Origin: Dickeya fangzhongdai
GTDB lineage: Bacteria; Pseudomonadota; Gammaproteobacteria; Enterobacterales; Enterobacteriaceae
Assembly: GCF_002812485.1 (NCBI RefSeq)
Contig: NZ_CP025003.1
Span: forward strand, 3,658,001-3,722,000
DNA length: 64,000 bases
Direction of reading: 5' to 3'
Shown here one piece after another: positions 48,617-60,595 of the stretch. The position numbers and the translations under genes were made by a program. Under the pieces are notes generated by a model. The model was not told where the DNA came from. It saw only the letters and a list, made by a program, of their open reading frames with translations, and did no database searches. Numbering within the stretch: position 1 is the first letter of the stretch; each line of letters begins with the position of its first letter.

Positions 48617-49349
48617 ATCGCATCACTGAAGACGAAAAATCCCGGTAATAACTCCCCTCGTATGGATTTTCAGGGTTGGCACATTTCCGGAGAGTAGAAA
48701 GGATGAATGAAAAAACTATCCAGCTCTGCAGGACAGGTTCATAGCCATAAAAACGACAGCATAAAGCCTCCATTATATCGCCGTGTGCAGACCTAAATAA
48801 TAGAATCAAGAGAATTAGCTTAATCAGTTATATTAATGATAGTTATAGACATAAGCCTGGCTAATATTTTGATACAGCTCTTTACAGATTTCGTAGCGCA
48901 GTATTTTGACTATCAATTTTTCGTAAGCAAATCAATTATACCGATAAGTCCCACCATTTTAATCAAAAATAACTATCACCAGCCGTTTTTTGATCGTTGG
49001 TAGCAAACATTTATTTTTTTGTCTTTATAAATCAAATAATTGCAACAATAAAATCAATCAGTTCTTTCTCTTATGATTGCTGTTTTTTTCGACTGTCGTC
49101 ACAGTTTACTTGTTCAGCAAACAGAACCTCGGCCACATAAAACACTATATTTATATAAAAAACAAGGCATAAAAAATGAAAAGTCCATGACTAGCAATCT
49201 AATCATTTATTTTATACTGTATATTGATGGAGTATGAATTTTTCTTTTACCCTCAACGAGCTGATGAGAACGTCGGCAGGTTTCCAGGGAGTCTGAATAC
49301 ATGACATACCCGGGTAAAGGCAACAAAGCGGGCATAAGCGAAGGGATGA
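48617..49349. other. AT-rich intergenic region
   Basis: This strongly AT-rich region of 733 bases contains no supported gene. It should include the upstream region of the PAS-GAF-GGDEF gene and the 3' region of the phosphodiesterase gene. A 73-codon minus-strand frame near its start has no family resemblance. Confidence 0.45.
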
Positions 49350-50141
49350 TTACAACTCTGACCGAAGATCTTCCAAATTTTCAAACGGTTGAGGTCGGGA
49401 CAAGAAATACCCTTGGGCTGCCGAGGCATTAGATTGTCTGACGATTTCCCACTCTTCTTCAGTTTCAACCCCTTCAATGACGACATCATTACAGTAAGTG
49501 GCAATCAGAGTGACCAGTGACGGAAACAGCTGCCGCCCCTCTTTGCTCTTAAGCAGCATAATGAAAAGCTCGCGGGCGATCTTGATACAGTCGTACCTTG
49601 CCGGCGACAAGGAGGAGAAATTCGCCACGCCGCAGCCAAAATCATCCAGCCAGAGCCGCCCCGCTTCGGGCAGTGTCGCCAGTGTGTCGTGAGGTAGAAC
49701 CGCAAGGCTTTCAACCAGTTCAAAACGCAACCAGGGCATGGTCGTAAGCAGTTTCTTGGCTTTGCGGTTTCCCTGCAACGCCAGCAGCGTCAGCCCATCA
49801 ATATTGACGGATGCGCGCAGCGCGTCCCGAACAAAGCGTTCATGCCATTGGCTCAGCAGTTGTAGTTGTTCAATAACGATATTTAAGCGTTCTTCGACAT
49901 TGAGGCGGGCAAAGTAGTGTTCAGGAGATAAAAATTTTTGCGGCATGGACGGGTGAAAAACGGCTGTCAGCAATTCAATTCCCATTAGACGACCGGAAGT
50001 ACGGTAAATGGGCTGGAATCTGTACCGCCTGTGGCAGCTGTGCCAGTAATCAGCGTCTGCAAACTGTGCCTCCCCGGTGATGGAGGCTTCAGAGCCGGGC
50101 TGATTAAAGTGACTATTTTGCTGCACTATATGTTCCGCCAT
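49350..50141 (-). CDS. pdeH: c-di-GMP phosphodiesterase, PdeH/YhjH-like
   Basis: An EAL-domain protein of 263 residues collinear with E. coli PdeH (YhjH), which lowers c-di-GMP to keep flagella turning. Shared segments include FQPIYRTSGRLMGIELLT (the EAL motif reads ELL, as in PdeH), SVNIDG, PWLRFELVE, LWLDDFGCG, IKIARELF, VIEGVETEEEW and AAQGYFLSRP. There is no sensory or membrane domain. A FliA-type promoter lies 48-74 bp upstream, so co-expression with flagellar class 3 genes is expected. The ribosome binding site is weak. Confidence 0.88.
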   Translation of the reverse strand: MAEHIVQQNSHFNQPGSEASITGEAQFADADYWHSCHRRYRFQPIYRTSGRLMGIELLTAVFHPSMPQKFLSPEHYFARLNVEERLNIVIEQLQLLSQWHERFVRDALRASVNIDGLTLLALQGNRKAKKLLTTMPWLRFELVESLAVLPHDTLATLPEAGRLWLDDFGCGVANFSSLSPARYDCIKIARELFIMLLKSKEGRQLFPSLVTLIATYCNDVVIEGVETEEEWEIVRQSNASAAQGYFLSRPQPFENLEDLRSEL

Positions 50142-50750
<609 letters not shown>

Positions 50751-50793
50751 TTGCCGGTCATTGTAATATCGACCAGGCCGATGCCGCCCAATT

Positions 50794-51174
50794 TTAATTT
50801 TCAATAATCACGGTAGCGCAGGCGTAGTGGCGCTCATCCGCCAGCGAAACATGCACGTGCCGAACACCCATTTCCTCGGCCAGTTCTGCGGCGCGCGCCA
50901 GAAACCGTAGGCACGGTTTACCCAGCGGATCATTCGCGACTTCGAACTGCGCAAACGCCAGACCATCTCGAATGCCGGTGCCAAATGCCTTGGCGGCGGC
51001 CTCTTTGACCGCAAAACGCTTGGCCAGAAACCGAACCGGCTGCGAGTGAGCCTGATACTGCAACCACTCCTGTTCACTGAGCACGCGGCGGGCGAGACGA
51101 TCACCGGAACGACCGGTGATCGCTTCAATACGGGCGATTTCGACGATATCCGTGCCGAGACCCAGAATCGCCAT
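50794..51174 (-). CDS. acpS: holo-[acyl-carrier-protein] synthase
   Basis: AcpS moves phosphopantetheine from CoA to acyl carrier protein. The 126-residue product has the Mg-binding Asp in [13 protein letters not shown] and the Glu in [16 protein letters not shown]. It overlaps the pdxJ stop codon by one base and ends the rnc-era-recO-pdxJ-acpS run. Confidence 0.95.
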   Translation of the reverse strand: MAILGLGTDIVEIARIEAITGRSGDRLARRVLSEQEWLQYQAHSQPVRFLAKRFAVKEAAAKAFGTGIRDGLAFAQFEVANDPLGKPCLRFLARAAELAEEMGVRHVHVSLADERHYACATVIIEN

Positions 51175-51905
51175 CAGCGACGGGCTTCCCGCATCAGGGT
51201 TTTCATTTCCGCCACCGCCGACGACAGACCGCTCATCACCGCACGTCCGATAATGGCGTGACCAATGTTCAGTTCGTGCATTTCCGGCAGCGCCGCAATC
51301 GGCTGGACGTTATGATAGGTCAGACCATGACCGGCGTTAACCTTAATGCCCCGGCCCGCAGCATAGGCCGCCGCTTCACGGATACGCTCAAATTCCTGCT
51401 GCCGGGCCGCATCGTTTTCCGCGTCGGCATAGGCGCCGGTATGGATTTCAATATAAGGAGCGCCGCTGGCTACCGCCGCGTCGATCTGGGCGTGGTCGGC
51501 GTCGATAAACAGCGACACCTGAATACCGGCCTGGCGCAATTGCGTCACCGCCGCGGTAATACGGTCGAGCTGACCGGCCACGTCGAGTCCGCCTTCCGTC
51601 GTCACTTCCTGCCGTTTTTCCGGCACCAGGCAACAAAAGTGCGGTTTCAGTTCGCAGGCTATCGCCAGCATTTCATCCGTTACCGCCATCTCCAGATTCA
51701 TGCGGGTCTGGATGGTCTGGCGCAGCAGGCGCACATCGCGATCGGTAATATGGCGTCGATCTTCACGCAAGTGTACGGTGATACCGTCCGCTCCCGCCTG
51801 TTCCGCCACAAATGCCGCCTGTACCGGATCGGGATACGCCGTGCCACGAGCATTACGCAGGGTGGCGATATGGTCAATATTTACGCCCAACAACAACTCA
51901 GCCAT
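51174..51905 (-). CDS. pdxJ: pyridoxine 5'-phosphate synthase
   Basis: PdxJ condenses 1-deoxyxylulose-5-phosphate with aminoacetone-3-phosphate to form pyridoxine phosphate. It has 243 residues in a TIM-barrel fold. Diagnostic segments are [45 protein letters not shown] and [11 protein letters not shown]. It overlaps acpS and follows recO after about 70 bp. Confidence 0.96.
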   Translation of the reverse strand: MAELLLGVNIDHIATLRNARGTAYPDPVQAAFVAEQAGADGITVHLREDRRHITDRDVRLLRQTIQTRMNLEMAVTDEMLAIACELKPHFCCLVPEKRQEVTTEGGLDVAGQLDRITAAVTQLRQAGIQVSLFIDADHAQIDAAVASGAPYIEIHTGAYADAENDAARQQEFERIREAAAYAAGRGIKVNAGHGLTYHNVQPIAALPEMHELNIGHAIIGRAVMSGLSSAVAEMKTLMREARR

Positions 51906-51975
51906 GATCCATCCTTAACAATAAATGACCGCCGCAGTGTACACCCCGGCTGCGCATGACGATACCCTGACGGTA

Positions 51976-52710
51976 CTAGATCTTGCCGCCCGGCGCCGCC
52001 TTATAGGGCTTTGGCATAAATTTCCGAAATAACTCGCGGCTTTTCAGTGGTTTGCCGCCAAGATAGGGTTTTAGCGCCATGCGGGTAAAACGTTTGGCGG
52101 CGCGCAGGGTGTCGATATCGGGAAACTCTCTTGACGCCAACGCCTGCAGCTCGCGCCCGGTGAAACTGACGTTATCCACAACCAGACTGGCAATGAAGCC
52201 TTTTTCCGCCCGGTAACGGTAGGTCATGGTATCGGCAACCGGTTCGCCGCTGCCGGCACAATGCAGGAAATCCACGCCGTAACCGAGGTGCTCCAGCAAC
52301 GCCAGTTCGAAGCGGCGCAAGGCTGGCTCAGGCGAGCCGCTGGCGGCAGCCAACTGTTGCAAGCAATGAAGATAATCGAAAAACAGAGCGGAATAATCGG
52401 TTTCCAGTTCCAGCACCCGGGTCAGCAACTCGTTCACGTACAAGCCGCTGTATAACAACGGGCCGCTCAGCGGTAACGCCAGAGAAACCGGTTCGGCATT
52501 GCGCAGGGTTTTGACTTCGCCGCGCCCGCCCCACCGCACCAGCAGCGGCGTAAAAGGCTGGAGAGCGCCCTTGAGACTGGAACGCCGCGCCCGGGCGCCT
52601 TTCGCCAGCACCCGCACGCGGCCTTCATTTTCAGAAAACAGATCCAGCAGCAGGCTGGTTTCGCTGTAAGGTCGCCCATGCAAGACAAACGCGCGCTGCC
52701 AGCCTTCCAT
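51976..52710 (-). CDS. recO: DNA repair protein RecO
   Basis: RecO works with RecR and RecF to load RecA on SSB-coated gaps. The 244-residue protein has an N-terminal OB fold ([22 protein letters not shown]) and a C-terminal helical domain that lacks the zinc cysteines found in some other bacteria. It follows era by 11 bp in the rnc-era-recO operon. Confidence 0.95.
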   Translation of the reverse strand: MEGWQRAFVLHGRPYSETSLLLDLFSENEGRVRVLAKGARARRSSLKGALQPFTPLLVRWGGRGEVKTLRNAEPVSLALPLSGPLLYSGLYVNELLTRVLELETDYSALFFDYLHCLQQLAAASGSPEPALRRFELALLEHLGYGVDFLHCAGSGEPVADTMTYRYRAEKGFIASLVVDNVSFTGRELQALASREFPDIDTLRAAKRFTRMALKPYLGGKPLKSRELFRKFMPKPYKAAPGGKI

Positions 52711-52721
52711 CGGCGCACACC

Positions 52722-54307
<1,586 letters not shown>

Positions 54308-54397
54308 TTACCAATAGATCTATAATGCCTTTTTAAACAACAGCATACGGAACAGCCCTGTCTTGCCACTAAAAAGTCAAAACTGTTTCGTTTGCAG

Positions 54398-54417
54398 TGG
54401 CTCCCGCCCGGGAGCCA
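54398..54417 (-). promoter_or_regulatory. hairpin in the rnc leader
   Basis: TGGCTCCC and GGGAGCCA form a perfect stem with a four-base loop, about 95 bp before the rnc start. There is no T-run, so it is not a simple terminator. By analogy with E. coli it could be part of the RNase III autoregulation structure. Confidence 0.4.
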
Positions 54418-54484
54418 GCATTTATTATTCAGAAATATTCTACAACGGAAGTCGCAAATATGCTGCGAGTTTATTTACATTCAA

Positions 54485-55453
54485 TTAATGAATTCCACCG
54501 ATACGGCTTAAACGTACACCGGTAGGCCATTCACCTTCTTGTTTTTCAAAACTCATCCAGATAGCTGTCGCCTTACCCACCAGATTCCGCTCCGGCACAA
54601 ATCCCCAATAACGGCTGTCCGCGCTGTTATCACGGTTATCGCCCATCATGAAGTAGTGGCCGGCCGGCACCACCCAGGACCCCAGCGGCTGGCGCATCTG
54701 TTGGTAATAAAGCCCAAGCTGATCCTGAGCGCCCGGCACGGTAAGGATATTGTGAGTGACCTCGCCCAGCGTTTCCTTGCGAACCGCCATGCGAATGCCT
54801 TCACTCTTCTGACCAACCGGAATCTGGTAGAAACCGCTGGTCATTTCGCGCCCGGTTCCGCTGAACGTCTGCACGAAATCACTGGGTTCCACATTACTGT
54901 AGGTCACCGGCAAGGCGCTGCCGCAGCTCGGCTTGTCGCCGCACCCCGGCTGAATGGTGACCTGCTTGGCGATCGGGTCGTAACTGACGCGATCTCCCGG
55001 CAGGCCTACGACACGCTTGATGTAATCCAGACGCGGATTTTCAGGGTATTTGAATACCGCGATATCACCGCGTTTCGGGTGCCCGGTTTCAATCAAGGTG
55101 GTCTGGGTTATCGGATCCTTGATGCCGTAAGCAAATTTTTCGACCAGAATGAAATCCCCGATCAACAGCGTCGGCATCATCGAACCTGAAGGGATCTGAA
55201 ACGGCTCGAAAATAAATGAACGCACCACAAACACCAGCGCCAGCACCGGGAAAACCGAGGCAAACGTCTCGATCCAGCCCGGCTGTTTGATGCTGTTAGC
55301 CAGCGTTTTCTCGTCGACAGCCCCATTAACCTGCTGACTCAGAGCGGAAATCTTGGCGCGACGCGCCGGCGCCCATTTGAACCGTTCCAGACACCAGACA
55401 ATGCCGGTCACCAGCGTCGCCAATGCCAAAATCAGGGCAAACATATTGGCCAT
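54485..55453 (-). CDS. lepB: signal peptidase I
   Basis: An inner-membrane protease that removes Sec and Tat signal peptides, including those of the pectinases here. The 322-residue protein has two N-terminal membrane segments. The catalytic serine is in PSGSMMPTLLIGDF, the lysine in YIKRVVGLPGD, and GDNRDNSADSRYWG is conserved. It follows lepA after 16 bp. Confidence 0.96.
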   Translation of the reverse strand: MANMFALILALATLVTGIVWCLERFKWAPARRAKISALSQQVNGAVDEKTLANSIKQPGWIETFASVFPVLALVFVVRSFIFEPFQIPSGSMMPTLLIGDFILVEKFAYGIKDPITQTTLIETGHPKRGDIAVFKYPENPRLDYIKRVVGLPGDRVSYDPIAKQVTIQPGCGDKPSCGSALPVTYSNVEPSDFVQTFSGTGREMTSGFYQIPVGQKSEGIRMAVRKETLGEVTHNILTVPGAQDQLGLYYQQMRQPLGSWVVPAGHYFMMGDNRDNSADSRYWGFVPERNLVGKATAIWMSFEKQEGEWPTGVRLSRIGGIH

Positions 55454-55469
55454 GCCAACTCCTCAGGGT

Positions 55470-57269
55470 TTATTTGCTTTCTTTTCCAACATGCAGAATG
55501 GCCAAAAACGCTTCCTGCGGCAGCTCGACATTCCCTACCTGCTTCATGCGTTTCTTCCCTTCCTTCTGTTTCTGCAACAGTTTTTTCTTACGGCTGACGT
55601 CACCGCCGTAACACTTCGCCAGAACGTTCTTGCGCAGCTGTTTTACGGTGGAGCGGGCAATAATATGGTTGCCGATCGCCGCCTGAATCGCGATGTCGAA
55701 CTGCTGACGCGGGATCAGGTCTTTCATTTTTTCCACCAGCTCACGGCCGCGATACATCGAATTATCACGGTGGGTGATCAGCGCCAGCGCATCCACGCGT
55801 TCGCTGTTGATCAGCACGTCCACACGCACCATGTCCGATGCCTGGAAACGTTTGAAGCCGTAATCCAGCGAAGCATAACCACGAGAAGTGGACTTGAGGC
55901 GATCGAAGAAGTCGAGCACGACTTCCGCCATCGGAATTTCATAAGTCAGCGCCACCTGATTGCCGTGATAGACCATGTTGGTCTGCACACCGCGTTTTTC
56001 CACGCACAGAGTGATCACGTTGCCCAGATACTCCTGCGGCAGCAGCATGTGACACTCGGCAATCGGCTCGCGCAGTTCTTCGATATTATTGACCGGCGGC
56101 AATTTGGACGGGCTGTCGACATAGATCACCTCATTGCCGGTGGTTTTCACCTCGTACACCACCGTCGGCGCGGTTGTGATCAGGTCGAGATCGTATTCAC
56201 GCTCCAGACGCTCCTGAATGATCTCCATGTGCAGCAGACCAAGGAAACCGCAGCGGAAACCGAAGCCCAGCGCAGTGGAGCTTTCCGGTTCGTAAAACAG
56301 CGACGCATCGTTCAGGCTGAGTTTGCCCAGCGCATCACGGAAGGCTTCATAGTCGTCGGAACTGATCGGGAACAGACCGGCGTACACCTGCGGTTTAACC
56401 TTTTTAAAGCCAGGCAGCGGCTTTTCAGCCGGTTTACGCGCCAGCGTCAGGGTATCGCCCACCGGCGCGCCCAGAATGTCTTTGATGGCACACACCAGCC
56501 AGCCTACTTCGCCGCATTGCAGCGCGTCGCGGTCCACCTGCTTGGGAGTGAAAATCCCGAGACGCTCGGCGTTATACACCTGACCGGTGCTCATTACCTT
56601 GACCTTATCGCCTTTGCGCAGCGTACCGTTCTTGATACGGATCAGCGACACCACGCCCAGATAGTTGTCGAACCAGGAGTCGATGATCAACGCCTGCAAC
56701 GGCGCGTCAGGATCGCCTTCCGGCGGCGGGATCTCGCGCACCAGACGCTCCAGCACATCCGGCACGCCTACGCCGGTCTTGGCGGAACAGCGCACCGCGT
56801 CGGTGGCATCGATACCCACGATATCTTCGATTTCCTGGCTGACGCGATCCGGATCCGCGGCCGGCAGGTCAATCTTGTTCAACACCGGCACCACTTCCAG
56901 ATCCATTTCGAGCGCGGTATAGCAGTTGGCCAGCGTCTGCGCCTCAACCCCTTGACCGGCGTCCACCACCAGCAGCGCCCCTTCACAGGCGGCCAGCGAG
57001 CGGGAAACTTCATAGGAAAAGTCAACGTGGCCCGGGGTATCGATAAAGTTCAGTTGATAGGTTTCGCCGTCAGAGGCTTTGTAATCCAGCGTCACGCTCT
57101 GAGCCTTGATGGTAATACCGCGCTCGCGCTCCAGATCCATGGAGTCCAGCACTTGCGCCTCCATTTCACGTTCGGACAAGCCACCACAAATTTGAATGAT
57201 GCGGTCAGAGAGCGTCGACTTACCGTGGTCGATGTGAGCAATAATGGAAAAATTTCGTATATGCTTCAT
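55470..57269 (-). CDS. lepA: translation elongation factor 4 (LepA)
   Basis: A ribosome-associated GTPase related to EF-G. It has 599 residues. The G domain shows [25 protein letters not shown] and NKIDLP, followed by EF-G-like domains and the LepA-specific C-terminus ([15 protein letters not shown]). It forms the lepA-lepB pair. The long frame on the opposite strand is a shadow. Confidence 0.97.
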   Translation of the reverse strand: MKHIRNFSIIAHIDHGKSTLSDRIIQICGGLSEREMEAQVLDSMDLERERGITIKAQSVTLDYKASDGETYQLNFIDTPGHVDFSYEVSRSLAACEGALLVVDAGQGVEAQTLANCYTALEMDLEVVPVLNKIDLPAADPDRVSQEIEDIVGIDATDAVRCSAKTGVGVPDVLERLVREIPPPEGDPDAPLQALIIDSWFDNYLGVVSLIRIKNGTLRKGDKVKVMSTGQVYNAERLGIFTPKQVDRDALQCGEVGWLVCAIKDILGAPVGDTLTLARKPAEKPLPGFKKVKPQVYAGLFPISSDDYEAFRDALGKLSLNDASLFYEPESSTALGFGFRCGFLGLLHMEIIQERLEREYDLDLITTAPTVVYEVKTTGNEVIYVDSPSKLPPVNNIEELREPIAECHMLLPQEYLGNVITLCVEKRGVQTNMVYHGNQVALTYEIPMAEVVLDFFDRLKSTSRGYASLDYGFKRFQASDMVRVDVLINSERVDALALITHRDNSMYRGRELVEKMKDLIPRQQFDIAIQAAIGNHIIARSTVKQLRKNVLAKCYGGDVSRKKKLLQKQKEGKKRMKQVGNVELPQEAFLAILHVGKESK

Positions 57270-57530
57270 TATAAAAGTTTTTCTACCTTGGTATTTCTGA
57301 AATTCTTGCCGAACGGCACGCGCAATGTGATGACAGCCATAGCCACTGTCATATACCTGAATCGCAGCATTCTACATGCCAGACGGTGGAAAACCTAGTC
57401 ATGGCGCACCGAATCAATTCCTTGATTATGGCAAGGTTGCGAATGAGAAGATGAAAGCAGAGGTAAAAAGTCATTAAAAGCGAAAAATCGGGAGGCGGGC
57501 AGGCCAGCCAGCCAGCAAGCCGCCTGCGTT
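57270..57530. other. rseC-lepA spacer
   Basis: A 261-bp spacer. Near rseC a GC-rich imperfect hairpin around 57487-57525 contains a short GCCA-type tandem repeat and is followed on the minus strand by a T-rich stretch, a probable rseC terminator. No gene is seen. Confidence 0.5.
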
Positions 57531-58001
57531 TCAACGCCCCGGCGTCATATCGGTACGCAACAGATTTTCGGGCAAAGAAACCTGCAGAATCACCGGCTGA
57601 TAACGCTGATTATTGCCGATTTTCGCCGATAAACGCTTTACAGCAGCGAAACTCACCGCCACGCCGGCAAATGCCCCCGCCACGGTCGCCGGTTCGCTGC
57701 CCAGCCAGTATTGCATCAAGGCGGCGCCCAGCATCAGCCCCAGCAATGGCAACAGATAAACCAGCATCGCCGAACGCAGCAGGCTTGATTCCGCCAGGCC
57801 GATTTCCACCCGTTGACCAGGAAGTAGCGGCTGCGAATACGTTATGGTCAGTTGATGCGTTGCCGCTGCGCCAATCTGGTTCAACACGCCGGTGCCGCAG
57901 GACGAGCGAGACTGACAGCTCTGGCAACCGGAGCGCTGTTCACAATGCAACACAGCGGTACCGGCCTGCCATGAAACCACCGTGGCCCACTCTTTGATCA
58001 T
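57531..58001 (-). CDS. rseC: SoxR-reducing system protein RseC
   Basis: An inner-membrane protein of the rpoE operon linked to the Rsx/Rnf SoxR-reducing complex. It has 156 residues. A Cys-rich N-terminal region (CEQRSGCQSCQSRSSCGTG, about 20-38) precedes two membrane helices (about 80-125). Its ATG overlaps the rseB stop. Confidence 0.92.
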   Translation of the reverse strand: MIKEWATVVSWQAGTAVLHCEQRSGCQSCQSRSSCGTGVLNQIGAAATHQLTITYSQPLLPGQRVEIGLAESSLLRSAMLVYLLPLLGLMLGAALMQYWLGSEPATVAGAFAGVAVSFAAVKRLSAKIGNNQRYQPVILQVSLPENLLRTDMTPGR

Positions 58002-58948
58002 GGCTGCGCCTTGAAGATCACGTTATCCGCGATGCGTTTGGCTGTCGCCAGCGGCAGTTCGCCAATCACGGTGATTTCCCGGTTATCCCGCACTTCGGTA
58101 TGGATAGTTTTACGGCCCAGCGATGCATTCTGGTCAGGATGATTCTCCCCAACCGGGCTGATATTGACGGAAAAACTGAACAATCCATCGCTGTAAAGAC
58201 GCGATTCCGCCAGACCGGTAACCCCCGGCAGCGGCCGCTGACTGCGTGACACTTCTTCTACGCCAACCGGCAGCCACTCCGTCACCCAGTTGAAATTCGC
58301 GGTCGCAGTGGTGGGAATGCTGAGCAGCGGCGGCTGGCTGATCTTATCCATCGGCTTCATGGCAAGCCGCACATTTTTATCCACCGTTACGGAAATCGCC
58401 CGGTACTGTTCAAGCAGATCACCATTCTGATCAAGCAGATCAACCCGCAACGGCAAACGCGACTCGGCATCAAGGCAGACGATATAACTGAAACGGGTGC
58501 CGTCCCGGGAGACGATTCTCACCACATCGCCCTGGCTGTCCGCCAGACGAATACGGCCGGTAGGAATAAAATCGTAATAAGTGGACAACCGTTCCACATT
58601 GGCAAAAATCAGGGCCGGCAGCGAATCGACAATATGGTCGCCCGACAGGGTAAACGGTTCGGCATCCGCTTCGAAATAGCTGATGTCGCTGCCGCGCTGA
58701 ATCACTTCACGCTTCGGCCCATCCAGATGGATCAGCTCGGCCAGCGTCTCGCCATTTTGCACCGAATGACGGTAGCGTAATGACTCAATGCCCTGCCGGG
58801 AAACGCTGATGTAGTAAATCTCGTAGTTCAGTGATCGGCTGGCGCTGCTCATCTGCTGCAACAACGCCCCGGAATCACTTGCCGGGGCGAGGGAGGAATA
58901 AGACAGGCTGCCTAACAATATGCATGCGGCAAACCAGGAACGCTTCAT
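57998..58948 (-). CDS. rseB: sigmaE regulatory protein RseB
   Basis: A periplasmic protein that binds RseA and shields it from DegS until misfolded outer-membrane proteins or LPS displace it. The 316-residue precursor has a signal peptide ending near LAPASD. Its start overlaps the rseA stop and its end overlaps rseC, so all three are coupled. Confidence 0.94.
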   Translation of the reverse strand: MKRSWFAACILLGSLSYSSLAPASDSGALLQQMSSASRSLNYEIYYISVSRQGIESLRYRHSVQNGETLAELIHLDGPKREVIQRGSDISYFEADAEPFTLSGDHIVDSLPALIFANVERLSTYYDFIPTGRIRLADSQGDVVRIVSRDGTRFSYIVCLDAESRLPLRVDLLDQNGDLLEQYRAISVTVDKNVRLAMKPMDKISQPPLLSIPTTATANFNWVTEWLPVGVEEVSRSQRPLPGVTGLAESRLYSDGLFSFSVNISPVGENHPDQNASLGRKTIHTEVRDNREITVIGELPLATAKRIADNVIFKAQP

Positions 58949-59613
58949 TACTGCGGCTGAATTCCTAATGACTGAGTACCAGGCACCTGAACGGCGGCTT
59001 GCTGTTGACTCCCCTGCTGTTGCAGTTGGAGCTGATCGGAATGCACGCGGCGTTGCAGTTCATAATCCTGCAACAGCGCATTGATGCGCTCATGCTGCGC
59101 CTGCATCTGACGCTGCCCGGTATGCGCTACGCTGTTCTCGGCCGGCACGCTCAGGCTGACCGGAGAAGCCGAACCGCCCATCACAGGCAATGTGCTGAGC
59201 GCCGGCGCCGTATCCGCCACACTGTCGCTCATCACATTGCTTTGCTGGTAATGCTGCACACCGACAATCACCGCCAGCGAAACACAAGCCGCCATGCCAA
59301 TCTGCGTCAGATGGCTGGCCAGAGGACGAACCTTGTGCCAGAACGGCAACGCCTGCCAGGTGCGGGGATGAGGCTGGGATTCCGGCACCGCCTGCGGGTT
59401 GAACTGCACCGGTTCCTGTTCGAGGGCGACGGCTACCCGAGCGGCGATATCAATATTCATCAGCGTTTCGCTGACATCGCCCCGCAGAGTGTCACGCACC
59501 AGATGGTAGCGCTGCCAGCTTTGTTGCAACTTGTCGTCTTTCGACAAGGCGCCCAGCAGTGCATTGTCCACTGCCTCACCATCCATTAAAGCGGAAAGTT
59601 TTTCTTTCTGCAT
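58948..59613 (-). CDS. rseA: anti-sigmaE factor RseA
   Basis: A single-pass membrane protein that holds RpoE. It has 221 residues. The cytoplasmic anti-sigma domain (MQKEKLSALMDGEAVDNALL to LEQEP), one membrane helix (about 106-122, IGMAACVSLAVIVGV) and a Gln-rich periplasmic tail are present. It ends in LQQQGSQQQ-type repeats. It follows rpoE after 49 bp. Confidence 0.94.
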   Translation of the reverse strand: MQKEKLSALMDGEAVDNALLGALSKDDKLQQSWQRYHLVRDTLRGDVSETLMNIDIAARVAVALEQEPVQFNPQAVPESQPHPRTWQALPFWHKVRPLASHLTQIGMAACVSLAVIVGVQHYQQSNVMSDSVADTAPALSTLPVMGGSASPVSLSVPAENSVAHTGQRQMQAQHERINALLQDYELQRRVHSDQLQLQQQGSQQQAAVQVPGTQSLGIQPQ

Positions 59614-59662
59614 AACTTCACCTTACCTTGTCAAACCCGTCATGAGTAACGTTAAGAACAAG

Positions 59663-60238
59663 CTAACGCTGAATAAGCGGTTGCACTTTATTATCAATCG
59701 CTTCCCGTGCGCGGAATATACGCGAGCGGACAGTGCCGACCGGGCAATCCATGATGGCGGCAATTTCCTCATAGCTCAGCCCATCCAGTTCACGCAGCGT
59801 AATTGCCAGACGCAAATCCTCAGGCAATGACTCGATAGTATGGAAAACGATCCGTCGTAATTCCTCAGACAACATTAAGTTCTCAGGGTTCGATATTTCT
59901 TTCAACGCGCTGGCATTTTCGTAATTTTCCGCGTCGTTGGCGTCCACATCGCTGGACGGCGGACGCCGCCCCTGAGCCACCAGATAATTCTTCGCCGTGT
60001 TGACGGCAATACGATACAGCCAGGTATAAAAGGCGCTCTCGCCACGAAACGATTCCAGCGCGCGATAGGCTTTGATAAACGACTCCTGCACCACATCGGG
60101 CACGTCCCCGGCGGGAACGTAACGCGATACCAGGCTCGCCACTTTATGCTGATAACGGACGACCAGTAAGTTAAACGCCTTTCTGTCGCCTTTCTGGACC
60201 CGCTCAACCAGCACCTGATCCGCTAACTGCTCGCTCAT
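59663..60238 (-). CDS. rpoE: RNA polymerase sigma factor RpoE
   Basis: The ECF sigma factor of the envelope stress response. It has 191 residues and starts MSEQLADQVLVERVQKGD. Region 2 (VRYQHKVASLVSRYV to FYTWLYRIAVNTAKNYL) and region 4 (LDGLSYEEIAAIMDCPVGTVRSRIFRAREAI) are full length. A sigmaE-type promoter upstream gives autoregulation. Confidence 0.97.
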   Translation of the reverse strand: MSEQLADQVLVERVQKGDRKAFNLLVVRYQHKVASLVSRYVPAGDVPDVVQESFIKAYRALESFRGESAFYTWLYRIAVNTAKNYLVAQGRRPPSSDVDANDAENYENASALKEISNPENLMLSEELRRIVFHTIESLPEDLRLAITLRELDGLSYEEIAAIMDCPVGTVRSRIFRAREAIDNKVQPLIQR

Positions 60239-60323
60239 CCGAGATCATGTCTCCCCAAAACCGTGTCGCCACGCCTAAGCCACGTACTGCCAGCCATATA
60301 TCTGCAATCGAGCAAGCACCGGG

Positions 60324-60351
60324 TTGGAGTCTTTTTACGTCATAAAGTTCC
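60324..60351 (-). promoter_or_regulatory. sigmaE promoter of rpoE
   Basis: On the minus strand GGAACTT (60345-60351), 16 bases and TCCAA (60324-60328) resemble the sigmaE consensus and the E. coli rpoE P2 promoter (GGAACTT-N16-TCTAA). Confidence 0.78.
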
Positions 60352-60502
60352 GTTGCATGAAGCATTTTTTACATCCTGCCGGATCCCCGTCGCATACCGC
60401 CGTGCCGCCCTCCGGGGTTTTATTCTCATTGCTGCCCCGTACAGCCGCAAAAATCATACGTCAAAAGCCTGCTGCTGGCACCCCGTTCTGCTATTTTGCA
60501 TC

Positions 60503-60524
60503 AGTCTTGTTTAATTTATAAAAC
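60503..60524 (+). promoter_or_regulatory. NadR-like box 1 (left inverted-repeat arm)
   Basis: The arm contains TGTTTAATTTATAAAACA, which fits the NadR box TGTTTA-N6-TAAACA with one mismatch. It is perfectly complementary over 22 bases to the arm at 60571-60592. Confidence 0.6.
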
Positions 60525-60570
60525 AAAAAACTGCATTTAAGATAAATTCCGTGCTAAATTCAAAAATACA

Positions 60571-60592
60571 GTTTTATAAATTAAACAAGACT
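60571..60592 (+). promoter_or_regulatory. NadR-like box 2 (right inverted-repeat arm)
   Basis: The reverse-complement copy of box 1, separated from it by 46 bp. It ends three bases before the nadB ATG, so it covers the place of the ribosome binding site. Confidence 0.6.
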
Positions 60593-60595
60593 ATT

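Larger units (their letters stand above)
60239..60595. promoter_or_regulatory. rpoE-nadB divergent region
   Basis: These 357 bases carry the sigmaE-type promoter of rpoE and, on the nadB side, two NadR-like boxes forming a perfect 22-bp inverted repeat. All are listed separately. No small gene equivalent to E. coli rseD was recognised. Confidence 0.7.

Noticed and set aside
48588-48809. A 73-codon minus-strand frame near the PAS-GAF-GGDEF gene
   Set aside because: It overlaps that gene's start region, lacks a ribosome binding site and has no recognisable motif.
55353-57398. A 681-codon plus-strand frame
   Set aside because: Shadow of lepA and the lepB end. The His/Arg/Gln-rich composition is typical of antisense frames in GC-rich genes.
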